Shown: in pieces, positions 23,353-36,400 of the stretch
Layout: each line of letters opens with the position of its first letter
How positions within the stretch are numbered: position 1 is the first letter of the stretch
Assembly (NCBI RefSeq): GCF_037975245.1
Contig: NC_092581.1
Coordinates: 13,979,303-14,043,302 of the forward strand
Direction of reading: 5' to 3'
From: Apostichopus japonicus
Lineage: Eukaryota; Echinodermata; Holothuroidea; Aspidochirotida; Stichopodidae
Length of the DNA: 64,000 nucleotides
Translations under genes and position numbers: made by a program
Notes under the pieces: model-generated
Told to the model about the DNA's origin: nothing
Database searches by the model: none
The model's input: the letters and a program-made list of their open reading frames with translations, nothing else

Positions 23353-24032
23353 AACTGAGCTACAGTATTATCAAAATGATCTCCTTGGAAATTGCGCACT
23401 GGTTTAGAACTATGTAATCATGGATTCATTTTTACAAATAAAGTCATTACTTGGCTTTTCTGTTTATTTACATTTTTGGCCTCGTCAAAGAGGAATGGTC
23501 TGTTATTTATTTATTTTATTTTTTTGGTATACATAACCAGCATACATGTTTATTTGTCTAAAATAAGTGACAGGTTTATCTTGAAAGTCCAGCTATTTCC
23601 TTGTTACACATGTTGCACAGCATTCAATTTTGTCACATCATGTATATAACGTTTGCAGTCTTTAATGAAAATTAAAATAACAATGCCCGGCGTTTACAAC
23701 CAACGGTTCTTTACGAATAGTGTTTACAACGAATAGTATTTCAAATGAATTATCAGCTATTTTCCTTTTCTGCGGTAAGTGAAACAGCCACTGCTTTCGT
23801 TTGCAATAATGGCAGCAGCGTGGGTGTACTCTTGATTATTTTGTCTTTCTCTATCATGAAGCACCTGAAAATATTATTTTTAGTAGTGCTGGGTTATAAT
23901 TATGGCTTGTAAGTATACTCAGCTTACAAACAAACAAAAGTTGAAATCAACTGCACTTTAAATTCATGTCTTGGTTTTGTCACTCAATTATTCTGTTTTT
24001 TTTTCTTGGCTCTTGATATCAAACTACTACAG
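23353..24032. other. Presumed upstream region / non-coding 5' part of the LRRK1-like gene
   Basis: No clear promoter motif can be assigned. CAATAATGGCAGCAGCG at about 23805 resembles a YY1-like ATGGC context but is unsupported. A pyrimidine tract and ACTACTACAG before 24033 look like an acceptor, so a non-coding first exon probably lies further upstream. Confidence 0.35.
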
Positions 24033-24417
24033 GTCTTTGCTACTAATCTGAGATGAAACGTGTTAAAGAATGGCATCACCTGGCAAGACAGCAGCCGCCT
24101 ACATGGAGGCTTATCTGAAGTCGACCGAGGAGCGTGAACCGTCCCCCCCTCCCGATAAGATGGAAGTACCCCAGGGGCAGCCCGGTGTGGTCTTCCACCA
24201 GGCTGCGGTCTATTCCAACCCAGCCCTGCTGGTGGAGATTCTGAAGGGTTCTCAGAGAAAGTGTATGAATTTCACGGATAAAGATGGCAGAACGGCTCTC
24301 CATGCAGCCTGCTTGGGTGAGATGGAGGAGACCGCAGACAGCATCAAGTGCGTGACGTTGCTGTTGGAGGCCGGAGCTGATCCGAACATTGTCACATCGC
24401 AGGCATCCGGAAAAAGG
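24033..24417 (+). CDS. LRRK1: LRRK1-like exon 1: start codon and first ankyrin repeat
   Basis: The exon begins after ACTACTACAG and the coding part starts at ATG 24070 (context AAGAATGG: A at -3, G at +4, a strong initiation context). It encodes residues 1-116 and ends before GTGAGC in phase 0. After an acidic, proline-rich N-terminus (EPSPPPDKMEVP), the ankyrin signature DGRTALHAAC and VTLLLEAGADPN is clear. An upstream ATG at 24053 is out of frame and its small frame overlaps the start codon. Confidence 0.9.
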
Positions 24418-27400
24418 GTGAGCAGGATATTTACTTCGCTCAGATTCTTATCACCTGGCTCCAGTTCACATTTAGCAAATTCCCATTAGAAACCTTAAAT
24501 ATGCACATTGATGACTGCCCATTTTCCCCTGCAAAATCTACCATGTATGTAATTAGAGAGTGTGTTTTGTCACAGACTTTGGTTTGGGTGTCCCCAAAAG
24601 TGGGATATAGGGGACACAGTTCTAAACTGTTACCAGTTGTGTACTGTATGATACAGTAGGTAGATTGCAATGTGCAGATGTAGATTAGAGATAGGTAAAG
24701 TATTGTTTATCAAAAATCTCCAAACCAGTAAGTTTAGAAGCACCATTTATTTCCAATATATATTCATTGATGGTAGGATTTATGAAATAATGTCTTTATA
24801 AGGGATTATTAAGACACACAGTTTCCAGAGTTGCTAATTGGTTAAAACATTATTTTCTGGTTGAAACCAGGTTGATTCAGGTAGACACATCATAAGGAAA
24901 GCTGCCTCGATGAGAAAAGCAGACATTTGGAAGTGGTGGGGTGGGGCACAGGAAAATGAAAGTATTATTTGGGGGGTCACAGAATGTGGTTAAAGCATGC
25001 TAGCATCTGAGTTTCAGCGGGAGGACCATGTGGAAGCCATGTTGGTGGTGGGGGGGGGGGGGGGGGTCAAGGAGGCGAAGACCCATGAAGCTTTGTGGTT
25101 TTCATCATTTCCAGAAATTATATCAGCTTCTGATCAGCAGAATTTTGGAGGGACACTTAAGTAAATTATAGTCAGTAGAAGTCAAAGAGTTGTTTATCTT
25201 CCTGCCTAATATTTTTATTGGACATGGCATATCCATTCGTGGGGGAAGGGTGGGGGGTAGGCACCAACAATTTGGGGGCAAATTCCGCCACGCCCCCATT
25301 GGTGATGCCAAAGAACACGTTTTCTCTGTGTTCTTGGGGGTTTTCAACTTCTGTTGCTAAAGATGTTGCATGTAGAGTTATGTTTTTGTTTGAGATTGCA
25401 ATTTTCAATGCAAGGTATGCCTTTGTCATACATCGATTCATGAAGGTGTTTTAAACACTGGATAGTAGAGTACGTCTGTTGTCAAACAAACACGGTTGAA
25501 CACCTCTAACAAATGTGAGGAATTTTCACAATAAAAACAAGGTTAAAAATACTTGAATGTAAACTTTGATTTTAACTTCTCTATCAGGAAGGTCAAGGTT
25601 GCCTATAAAAATATATATTTTATCAAGTCTTCTTTGTTGACTTATATTACTATAAAGTTTGGAATTTTCCTGTTTAGCCCGTCTTCCCTATGTGTGATCC
25701 AAACACTTGAGGGCATGTTAGTATAATTGTTGGGCAGACCTTAGCTAACAATCTTACTTATTTTTTAAATCTTGGTGGATTTTAAAAATCTTGGTGGTTT
25801 TTAAAAACAAGTAAAACAGTCTTTATTAAATAGGCACGTGTAAAGTTTCTAGTTTCTTTACCTATGTTTAGGTGTATTTTGGTGGGGGGGGGGGGGGGGT
25901 GGGTGTGAAATGTTTTTTGTTGGTGGCCTGGCCTTGATAAGCTCTGCTTCTGCCAGGTCTCCCCCACTTCACATCATTTGTATATCAATTGATTAATTCC
26001 TATGGAATGTATTTGTATTGTATATTCAAATGCATGTTCACTTTGTTTATGTTATGGTGAAGTGGCAATAAATAGTTTTCAATTTCAATCGGAATGCACA
26101 TGTATGTAAAGTGAGACAGATTAGTATCAGCATTTTAAATACCCATATCCCATAAATCTTGGGTTCTTAACAGTTTAGAGCATGAAATTTATATGTGGAG
26201 CATGCCTTGGCAGTCTGAGAATTACCTACGACCTCAACCACTGCAAACATGTATGATACTCGGACGATCGTAAATTTGTGATAAAACATAGTCAACTTAA
26301 AGGGTGTGAAGACTCGCACACAAAGAAACGTCTCATGCCGGTAATCTGACCTAGTTTCAAATGAGGTGTAACAGAAGTGTAAGACACCACCATCGACCCC
26401 AGAATATGTACACAGCTTGCTACCGTCAGTAATTAGACACTAGTGTACAGTCAATACATACAGCTACGGTCAATACTCACAGCACAAGTGTGCATAACAG
26501 CGATGGACATCTCAGGTCTAGATAAAAAATAACAAGGTATCACGTTTCATTACTGCCTGCATTTTGTAGCGACAAGGAAAAAACTTCACTTGCAAGCAAC
26601 GGAAAGCTAACTTTTTCCGAGGGTGGCACGCGGTTTTGGGCGAGTCTTCAATGCCTTTAAGGAATGTCAAAGTCAAATTTTGTACATATGTAGCATTATT
26701 TCAAAACAGTTTCCTGTTTGGTAAAAAAAAAGGGCAAAAGGTAACACAGAGTTGATGTAAAGTTAGCCTTGTCATATATCTGCTTGGTATAACATTTCTT
26801 CCTCTTGAAGTCTAGATAGAAATATAAAGGTAGCATGAAGCTAAGATGAGGTCTAACTGGTTGAGAAGGGATAATTCAGTAATTCCTATATATAGAGAGA
26901 TTCCTTATAAATTTCAGGATTCATAACCGGAAATTGTCCACATGTAGTAGATCCTCTTTCAAAATTTATATTTTTAACTTGATTTCTCTCTCAAGGATTT
27001 CCTGTAGTTTGTTTAACTTTCAGATTGCTTTGATTTTCATCCCTAAACTAGTTGACTAGATCATGTGTTCAGAGTTCACCGATGTGTTAATACTTATATA
27101 TGTTTACAAATATCACACAGCAAGAATATAGAAAGCAGAAGGGATGAAGGAACATGTGTTATTGTACATTATCCAAGCTTTATCCTTCATTCAACAAACA
27201 CAGTTGTAAACTATATTATATGAAAATATTCAAGTTTTCAGGACCAGGGGAGCCACACTCCCTAAAAAAATTGTTTTAATTAAATTTAAAAAAAAAACAA
27301 AGAGTAAATAATATTGAAGGAGTTATTATTATTATTACTTTTTTTTTCATTCTTCAACTGACCCCAAGCTTGATTTGTTCTTAAATGTGTGATTTAGAAG

Positions 27401-30400
27401 GTCTATGTAGGGCCTGTAACTAGATTCACAGAAAACAGTATTTTGCAGTAAATATTGTACCATATATATACATGTACAATGTACCCTTACACCAGAAGGG
27501 CAGTTGAAATCACACACCAAATGTAAACAGTACACCTAACTAACATTAAGAACTGCACATTTTAGGGTAACCACATAATAGTTTTGAGGGGTGAGATCTC
27601 TAGCACATTTGGAATTTTCTATAAAAGACAAGGCCTTGTAATCAGTAAGCCTATAGGCAAGGAACATAACCAGTCATCCACTGGACTATGGGGCTTCAAA
27701 AATAAAAGTCAGAAGACAAAAAGGAGAGAAAAGAATGAACACACGTAGGATTTAGCCAGTGATTCAATCTCCACGCTGTTTGCACCTACTGAGGCAACTT
27801 GTTAAATGGTGGAAGAATTAAGTAGAAACGGTCTCAGTAAAGGTGCGCAAGAAACAGTTACATAGACACTTAAAGACCAACTATGGAGACTTTTCAATGA
27901 ACATAAAATCCCACCATTTTTCATGTATGTAATCCTTAACTGACTCCAATTACATTGCTGTAATTAACTTTACCAATTTCGGACGTTAAATACGTGAAAA
28001 ATGGGACGAAAAGTCAGCTTCTATTTCAGACATTCCTGAAACATTCCTAAGACATCAGGTGACCATGTGACGTCAACGTTTGTATACCTCACTCACAACT
28101 ATACTTTTAGTGTGTAAAGTCGTATACTTGAGCTGCCAAAAACATCAACGATATTACTCCTTTTTCCTCAAAATGCCACAATTCTGTGTTGTTGGAGGTT
28201 GCAGTTATACCTCATCCAACAAAAGCATCAGCTTTTTTAGATTTCCGAGTAAAAGAACCGACGTAAAACGCCGCAGACTTTGGATCAATTTTTTGAGATC
28301 CACGCGGAAAGATTTTTCAGCACCCGGAGTATCTCATGCCCATGAGTCTACATGCATGACCCTGCTTCTGTGTATGCTGAAAATTATATACTGGCGATAG
28401 TTGTGTCCACTGGCGGATCAAGGGCCTTTGTTTGGGATGGGCCAAAGTGGCATTAGAGTGATATGGGGGAGGGGTCTAAGAGGAGGGGGTGTCCCCCTCC
28501 CCTTTGGAAAATTTTCTATTGCTGAATGCCCTCAGATGCAATTTGGTGCGACAAAAGTGTACAATGGTGATGTTAATTTACTGCTAAAAAAATGTTTCCC
28601 AGGTGTAATTTTCTAAAATATTTATAAAACAAAGTTGGGATCATCTTTCTCAAGAAATTTTATTTCTCATAGGTTATAAATTTCTTACAACCAGCCTGTA
28701 ACTGCAAAATGGTGTTAAACTGTAAATCCTCATGCTCATACATTTACATAGCTCCCAACTCTTGAGAAGTCAAATGCTGGTCCATGCCACGAATCGCCGT
28801 CCTGGGGGAGGGGTATAAGGGGAGGGGGTGTCCCCCTCCCCTTTTGAATTTTTTTGGAATCCTGGTGATGCCTACATGTAAAATGGTGGCACTTAGAAAG
28901 GCTTTTGTCACCCAAAATTTTCTGAGAAATATGCATTTTTTTTGTGTGTAACATCAATAAATTGAATAGTAGGTGATAATTCATTCTTTCCCGTGGCATG
29001 AAAATGTTCGCTGCTCGCCCCAATGAAAAGAAATATAGGCTAATTTGAGGTTCAAATGATGCTGTAAAGGAGGTTTTATACTCTATAATGCTAAATGCTA
29101 AAGAAATGATGGTTGCTAAGTCAAAATTTGATGCAAATTTTTTTTTACAATGCGGTTTTTTCGGACGCTTGTGCAGGTCAGCGGGTTTGGGTGTTAGAAT
29201 GCGGGTCTAATTCCCGCAAATTTCGGGTCAGTTGGGAGCTCTGCATTTAATTTTAAACCAGAAAATGAAAAGGTTTAGACTAGTCCAGGCGCGGCGGAAC
29301 GGAAAAATTATTGGGGGGGGGCTAATGTGTGGAGACTATGTAAGCGGAGCGCCACCATCGGTTGGCGCGGAGCGTACAATAAAATTTTGGGTTTTTTCAA
29401 ACCCCCAGATGGCCGGAAACGGCACTTCCTGAGTGTTTTATGCTGCGAATACCTAGCCCTAAAATATGGGTCTCAAGCCTGCAATTTCTCAGATTGCACG
29501 AGAAAGTCTGTAAAAACATTGTAATTTGTATATTCGATGGTGTTTTAAGAGAGTAGCTATTACTCGTAGTGTACTCGCAAAGACGTTTTTGAGTGTAGTA
29601 AGGGCAGTGGCGGAGCTAGGGTTATTGGTCGGGGGGGGCGCTTTCGACACTATCTAAGCGGAGCGCCACCGCAGGTTGGCGCGGAGCGTACAGAAAATTT
29701 TTGAGTAAAGATACTCTATAGATTGCAGGAAATGACCCATTCCGGGCCTTGCTAATTTGCAGATAAACGGAGAATAAATAGGTGTCATTGCCATTTTGTC
29801 GGAAAATTACACCAACAGAATATGACAAATGTCAATAGGTAGATGAGAGCGCAATAAAATAGTCAATAATCGCGAATAAGTAAAAAGTAGTGAAAAGCTG
29901 AAAAGGGCGCCAGCAGTCCCTTTGAGTCCGTCAAGGGGGGGGGGTTGCATCCGCCCCCTGATCGTATGGACACTCCGCCACTGAGTAAGTGGATGTTGGA
30001 GAACTGGCTGAAATGAGGCACGTCATTGTCCTAAGATGAAAGTGTGTTGCGCTTACCGGTATACTCACACTCACTGCTTCCACTTTTCACGGGGCGTGAA
30101 GACGCGGTTGGGGTGAAAATGTGGTCTATAGCCAGGGGACGGGCCGAGGGTCTCCCAGCATTTACTAAATTTATTACACCTACTGTATAGTAGGCCCTAT
30201 ACGTGTGCATCAGACAGATCGACAAGTATGCATTGAAAAATGGGCAGATGCACGTTTCGGAGCCTTGGTAAATATTGGGGGGGCTTATCATGCATTTGCC
30301 CCCTCAACTTTTGCATTGGGGGCTGACCCCCCCAAGCCCCCCGGTTCCGCCGCCACTGGACTTGTCTACCACTGCTATTCCTCTCGATTTTTTTTTAATT

Positions 30401-33400
30401 TCCAATCATATGATTTAGCGGATGTTCGGAAACACTTTTTGGCTCACCTTTGGGGGGGCCATGGCCCCCCTTGGCCCCCCTTGGATCCGCCAGTGGTTGT
30501 GTCGGACGATGGTCGGACATAGCTAATGTGAAATTGACCGTAAACACGCCCTGGACGTCCTTACATGTAACATTATATCACGCAATTGACAGTAATATAT
30601 TTACTGTAAGAGATGACTGTATATATATACCGTGCCAAGGGTATAGCATTGTTAGTACATGTACGGTAGTTAGTTACAACTCTCACCGGCGTTGGATCAC
30701 AGCATGTGTAAATAGCCATGTTAGGATTTATCTATTTCATTTGTTGTATTCCAGTATCATGAGTTTGTGATACATGTGTAATATTGTCCGTTCTGTTATT
30801 CCGACATCTGCATGTTCCAAGGAGTTGAATAAAAACGGTAGTATGTAGCGATCGGACGTTTTATTTCGTTAGTGACTGTCTTGTGATTGTGGGATGTTAC
30901 TGGTCAAGGCCTGTTTCAACTAGACCTAACTCTATGGAATTACACACAGTCACGGTAGTTTTTCGCCCAGGATTGAACAAGAAACGTGGATTAGGATATT
31001 CACTGCTAAATTTGTTTATTGACAGGATACTTTTTCTGTGTTTGTACTTTTGGATATTAAATGAGTAAGTACTACGTAAGTATATTGTACCGTACGGACC
31101 TATTGACGCTACGCTATGTAAAAGATGCCTCCATTTGAGTGGAAATTTTGCTAATAAAATAACCAATTTAACTAAAATTTCTGCTTATAATTGTCTTAAA
31201 ACTTGTTGTTAACCTTCATGTGTTCTTGTTTTAAGCTAACAGCTTTTCAAACGCTTGAAATTGGAAGTCAAAAACAGTACAATTGTTCGCTATCTGTGTA
31301 CAAACAGTGCCTATATCAGCGTTTGATTTTCGCGGTATACCAACTTTGACGTCACACGGTGACCAGAGGCTCCTTTGGGTCAATCTCTGTTTTCAGACAT
31401 TCCAGAGGTTCATGTCACGTGACTACCCAAAATGTCCATTTTCATGGTCGTTTTTGATGGGTTATAGTAGGTTTTCGAAGATTATTTTTTACACATGTTG
31501 ATTATGGGTATGTAAACTCCTAAATTAATGGAAAATCTCAAAAAAAAAAAATTGCCTCCATAGTTGGTCTTTAAGATAAGGATGCTGATGGCAAACAGAT
31601 CATGCAGGTTTGTCTGTGCCTATTTGGCATATTAGCATTCTTTGTCAAAGAAATTTAGCCAATGGGAGGGAAAGCAACTGCCCCCCCCTCTACAACCCTT
31701 CCCATCCTACATTAGCTCCCTCCCCAAGTGTACTCATTACAGTACTTCTTGGTGCCTGCTGAATCCCAAAGTTGAAATAGAAAACCATCATTTATAGCAT
31801 TCAAACTTGGTCAACTAAAAGGAGAACACTTGTAACAAAATATTTCTGTTTGTAAATTACCCACTTTTTCCACATTTTCAATATTTAACTTCATTATGAA
31901 CGAAACTCGAAAAAAGGATTTTATTTACTCTTCCTTCCTGTGCATGCTCCAGGTATCGAAAGTGAGAAGCGAAAACCAATAATAAAAGTTTTCAAGGTGA
32001 TACATTTCTTTGTCCCTTATCACCTCATTCAAAATTTAATAGGTAACTTCCTCTTTAGCACATTTATATATTTAAAAAGGAGATTGCCGTGTTGGTTGAG
32101 AAAAAAAAAATTATCATGAAAAGCTTTCCTTATTAACCTTTAAATACTTCCTTTTGTCTGTGCAGTCAGATGATAAACTTTCACTTTCCTTAGCTATAAA
32201 AGTAGCAGATATATACTGTCGATCAAATATACATGAGCAGCACTCCCTCCACAAACTCGTCACGTACTGTAACTGACGAGATCTTGGTCGATCGGATTGT
32301 TGTTGAATAAGCCTACAGTGGTATTTTGCTGTACAGCGTGGTTGCAGGTCCGTTACAATGTCTCATCCCTTCGGATTATGGGTAGGTTTTCACATGTTAC
32401 AGTTTTTATCTGTCTTATAGCCTTTAATTTTGAATTTATTCAGAGAAAATTTTCAGTGTTCACATTTATTGTGTAGTATTTCATAGGTTTATGGATTTTG
32501 TTTTTTAAAACTTAAAAATAAAATAATAAAATAATGAAGATAGTGTGACTTAGTGTGTGTACAAAAACTGCATTGTATTGTGCTATGCGATTACAGGATA
32601 AATTATTCCCTGGTAAATATAGATTTTACAGTATGGACAGAGACCGGATAAAGTATTCACCGGTATAAGCCTTGGATGTAAGATTATTTTGACCCAAATG
32701 ATTGTATTGGGAGAACTATGGATCGTTAGAAACAGTGGGACTTCGGACCCAGTCTCAAATCCAGGACTTATATCAAGCACTAAACTTCATGCCTCTCTTA
32801 CCTGTACATAATACCTGTACATACACACTACAATCTACCTAGCCTAAAATCCAGGGCTTATCAAGTGTTGTCAATGAGTGCGAAGGTAGTTAAACAGTGG
32901 AAACAGATCTATGCACTTTTCTGAGACAAATAAATATTTAAAGGATTGGGATCCTGCCAACGATATCATATGTACCAACGTAAACACAATGCTGTATAAA
33001 CCGTGTTCTCTGTGAAACTGAGACAGCAAATGTTTAACAGTTGTCTGATCGTCAGAGAGGACCAAATTCCTGTTTGGACAACCAATATCAGGCTCTGTAC
33101 GTGGGAAGTTGTCAAGCAATATTTAATTTATTTTATGAAATACCACCAAATCAAACCTACACGGCTCTGTGACAGTGTCCGTATTGTTCTTTCTTTGTCT
33201 ATCTTGCAACATTTCTTGGACAACCAAATTTATTGTTTAGATTGTGACCAAAAGTTAAGACCTGGTAGTCCAAGGGACAACCAGAAAAAAATCTTTAAGA
33301 AGTCTATCCTGTGAAATGTTTGGTTCATTTGTTATTTCTATCATATGTTAAAGCATTTTTTATATAGCCTTTTTTTAAATATAATTATGTTGACTATGTG

Positions 33401-36400
33401 CATAATACTTCCCCCTCACCTTCCCCCCCCCCAAAAAAATAATATATATAAAATTTATACCTCAAAGGATCAGTTGTAATGCGAGTCCAAGGACACAATA
33501 CACAAAAATTAAGTGAGTAAATCAAGCCTTTCATGGTCAAGAACTATTCATTTACAAAACATTCACATATTCAGGAAGAATAGGTCTGTATCAGGACGGA
33601 CAGTATTTTCTTCGGAAAAAAATTAGTCTCAACAGAAGAAGCAAAAAACTCTTAGATCCAAAGCTTTTTTTCCCCTCAAATTAGCTTGCAATTTGTTTAC
33701 ATGAAGGGAATGTATGGTACAGTGTATACATATTATGCATGTGAGGAAAGGTTAAAGGTCAGATTGCTGTACAGTATAGTTAGTAGCAAACTCATGTATA
33801 GCCCAGCAAATTAAAATCAAAATCTTTTAAAAGTCTAAATTCTATGTTATCCATCTCAATTTCTCTTGATACGATTTATTAAAGTATACGCACACTTTTT
33901 AGTTTACATTGGCCAGCATTATGTGAAACCAACTCCTGCTGATGTCTTGTCAATGTAACCAGCGTGAATCCTTTACGTAGGTTTTGCAGCCATTTCCTGA
34001 TCAACTTTGAAGAGGAAGGAAGATTGGCCACAACCAGAGAGACAATTTGTCTGAGCTTGAGTCACTCTTGTAGAATCCTTTCAAAGTCTATAATTTAGAC
34101 TGTAATAACTGTTGGTTGTGTGTAATATCTACAACCAAGCAAAGGAGATGTGTTAGCAATACTTTTTAAACTTTTTAGTTTGGTGTTATTTATGTTAGGG
34201 GGGGGGATGCGGGAGGAGGGGGGAAGGGAAAGTTGTTGACCATATGAACTGGATTTAAATATATTTCTAAATATTCATATTTAATCAGTTTGAAATTTTA
34301 GTAGCTACAAATCATTAAATCTGCTTGAACAATTTTGCAAATTTGTGAAAACAATTTGGCAACTGCTCACAAGTATAGTATTGTAACATATTGGTGATGC
34401 TATAACATTATCAGAATCACATGGTGACAGTCCCAAGTATGAGGGGCTGGTCCTTGGGGCTGGTCCTAGGGGCTGGTCCTAGGGGCTGGTCCTAGGGGCT
34501 GAGTGATACAGTATACGTACCTATACTTGAACATATAAGTAACCTCTCTTGATAGGTATCACATGTGGCACTCTTTAAGTATTTCTTTAACATTTGTGTA
34601 CTTGTTGAATTATTAGATATAAGTGATGATATTATTTTAAGAGAAATGACCAAAGCTATAGAAAAATGACCGAAGATATAACCTGTACTTGACAACCAAA
34701 CTTGAACTTAACTAATACCAATTCCCAAACGCAGTTTTCTGTCATTGATGCTGTAATAAGTTGACCACAACGAAATGATTCAAAAGGAAATAGATACTTC
34801 ACTTGATCGTGGTTAAAGATTCCGTCTGGAGTGACTTGTCGTGCAGCAGTGCTCTACAAGTACTGCACCAGCTCTTTATATGTTAACAGATACTTTTTAA
34901 GAAAAGTCACCCATTCAAGAACCTGGGCATGTAAAACCAAACAACCAAACAACTGATCCGCTCTCAACCCCAGTCCCCTTGCATAGAGACTGTGATCATC
35001 GTCAGGTGTGTACCAGGGTTTGCTACCAAACGGAACATGATACTATTTTGAGAAAAGTCACCCACCCATTAAAGAACCTGGGCACCTGGGAAAATCCAAA
35101 CAACCAAACAACTGATCCGCTCTCAACCCCAGTCCCCTTGCATCGAGATTGGGACTGTGTGTCTGTATGTTAGTGATAACTATAGTGATAGCTCCTTTCA
35201 TACGTAGTAGTGTTGGAGTCTGCATTTAACCAGTATACTCCCTGATTTAAATAACAGATCTATTACAGTACATATATGGTTTTTCATGGTTCAGTATGTT
35301 TGAAACTAATCTACAGGGTGCAGTTTATAGTTACAGTACTTAGTTCTCAGGTACTGTATGACCAGGGAGTTGTTCCATAACAACTCCCTGGTCTGACTAT
35401 CTGTATGCCACATTGTGTACTGCTAATAGGTATGGAATGCATGACTGTGTTAAATAAAGCAACTGATTTCCAAGTTAGATATGCCTACAGCATCTTTTTG
35501 TGTTGAGTTTAAGTAAAGTTCAAGCCCAGGGCACTTTCACACGACTTTACAACTTAACTCTGGTCATTGGTAACTTCTCACACCCACACACCCAAGTGTG
35601 CACATCAGTCTCTCCTTGGGCACCACAGTGCACCACATCCACGTGTCCCCCGGGGGCTTCCCATAGGGTGCAGCCACAAACCAGCACACACAACTAGTTT
35701 TACTAGTTACCTCGCAAGTCCCCATTTATACACCTGGGTGAAGAGAAGTAATGGAGAATAAGTGCATTGCCCAAGGACACAATTCAATGATCTGGCCAGG
35801 ACTCAAACCTGTAATTCTTAGATCACAAGTCCACTGCCTTAACCACTTGACCCTATGTCCTCCCCCCCCCCCTTCATTTCAGTGATTTTGACAAAACCTA
35901 CTCAAGTATTGCATAAAAACTGAGATTGTAATGCAGGCATGAGACTCTTCCGCGGAAACGCGGATTTCAGATTTTTTTTTTTTTTCATTTTCGCGTTTTT
36001 TCTCGTAATTCGCGTTTTTTATTATTTTTTATTATTTTTTTTATTTAATTTTTTTTTTTTTTTTTTTTTTTTTTTTGCCGAACATGCTGGACTGTGAAGG
36101 GAAGGAACACCGAATTTGACCAGTGGTGGAATCAAGTAGCACAAAGCAAGCAAAAAAGCCTTTTCTTGGTTCAAAAAAGCTAATGGATAAATTATACAAG
36201 CAGAAATTCCACAATTTTTTGGCGAGTTACGTGATGTGATAGATTCCATCTAGAGTCCACCATTTTGCATTTAAGCCCTCCTTACCTGACAAAAAAATTC
36301 TAAATGGGAGGGGGACACCCCCTCCCCTTAAACCCCTCCCCCAGGACAGCGATCAATAAATTTCAGATTTTTTTTCCCCGGCTCAGTCTCATCCCTGGTA

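Larger units (their letters stand above)
28408..30495 (+). mobile_element. hAT-like element inserted in the Kolobok-like element; hosts two more
   Basis: CACTGGCGGATC at the left end and GATCCGCCAGTG at the right end are inverted repeats. The 8-bp target duplication GTTGTGTC is perfect (28400-28407 and 30496-30503). Its own sequence is only about 0.5 kb of GC-rich non-coding DNA (CCCCCTCCCC blocks); the rest is nested insertions at 28747-29243 and 29286-30358. Confidence 0.88.
27874..31570 (+). mobile_element. TTAA-flanked transposon with THAP-like finger remnant (Kolobok-like), disrupted
   Basis: AGACCAACTATGGAG at the left end is matched by CTCCATAGTTGGTCT at the right end, with TTAA at 27870-27873 and 31571-31574. 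Further in, TGTGACGTCAACGTT (about 28068) and the complement of AACTTTGACGTCACACGG (31342-31359) extend the inverted repeat imperfectly. It carries a THAP-like coding remnant at 28172. TTAA target plus THAP domain is the combination known for Kolobok elements, so I favour that superfamily. The element is split at 28407 by a hAT-like insertion. Confidence 0.75.

Noticed and set aside
24076-24303. Minus-strand open frame opposite exon 1
   Set aside because: Antisense shadow of the ankyrin-coding exon.
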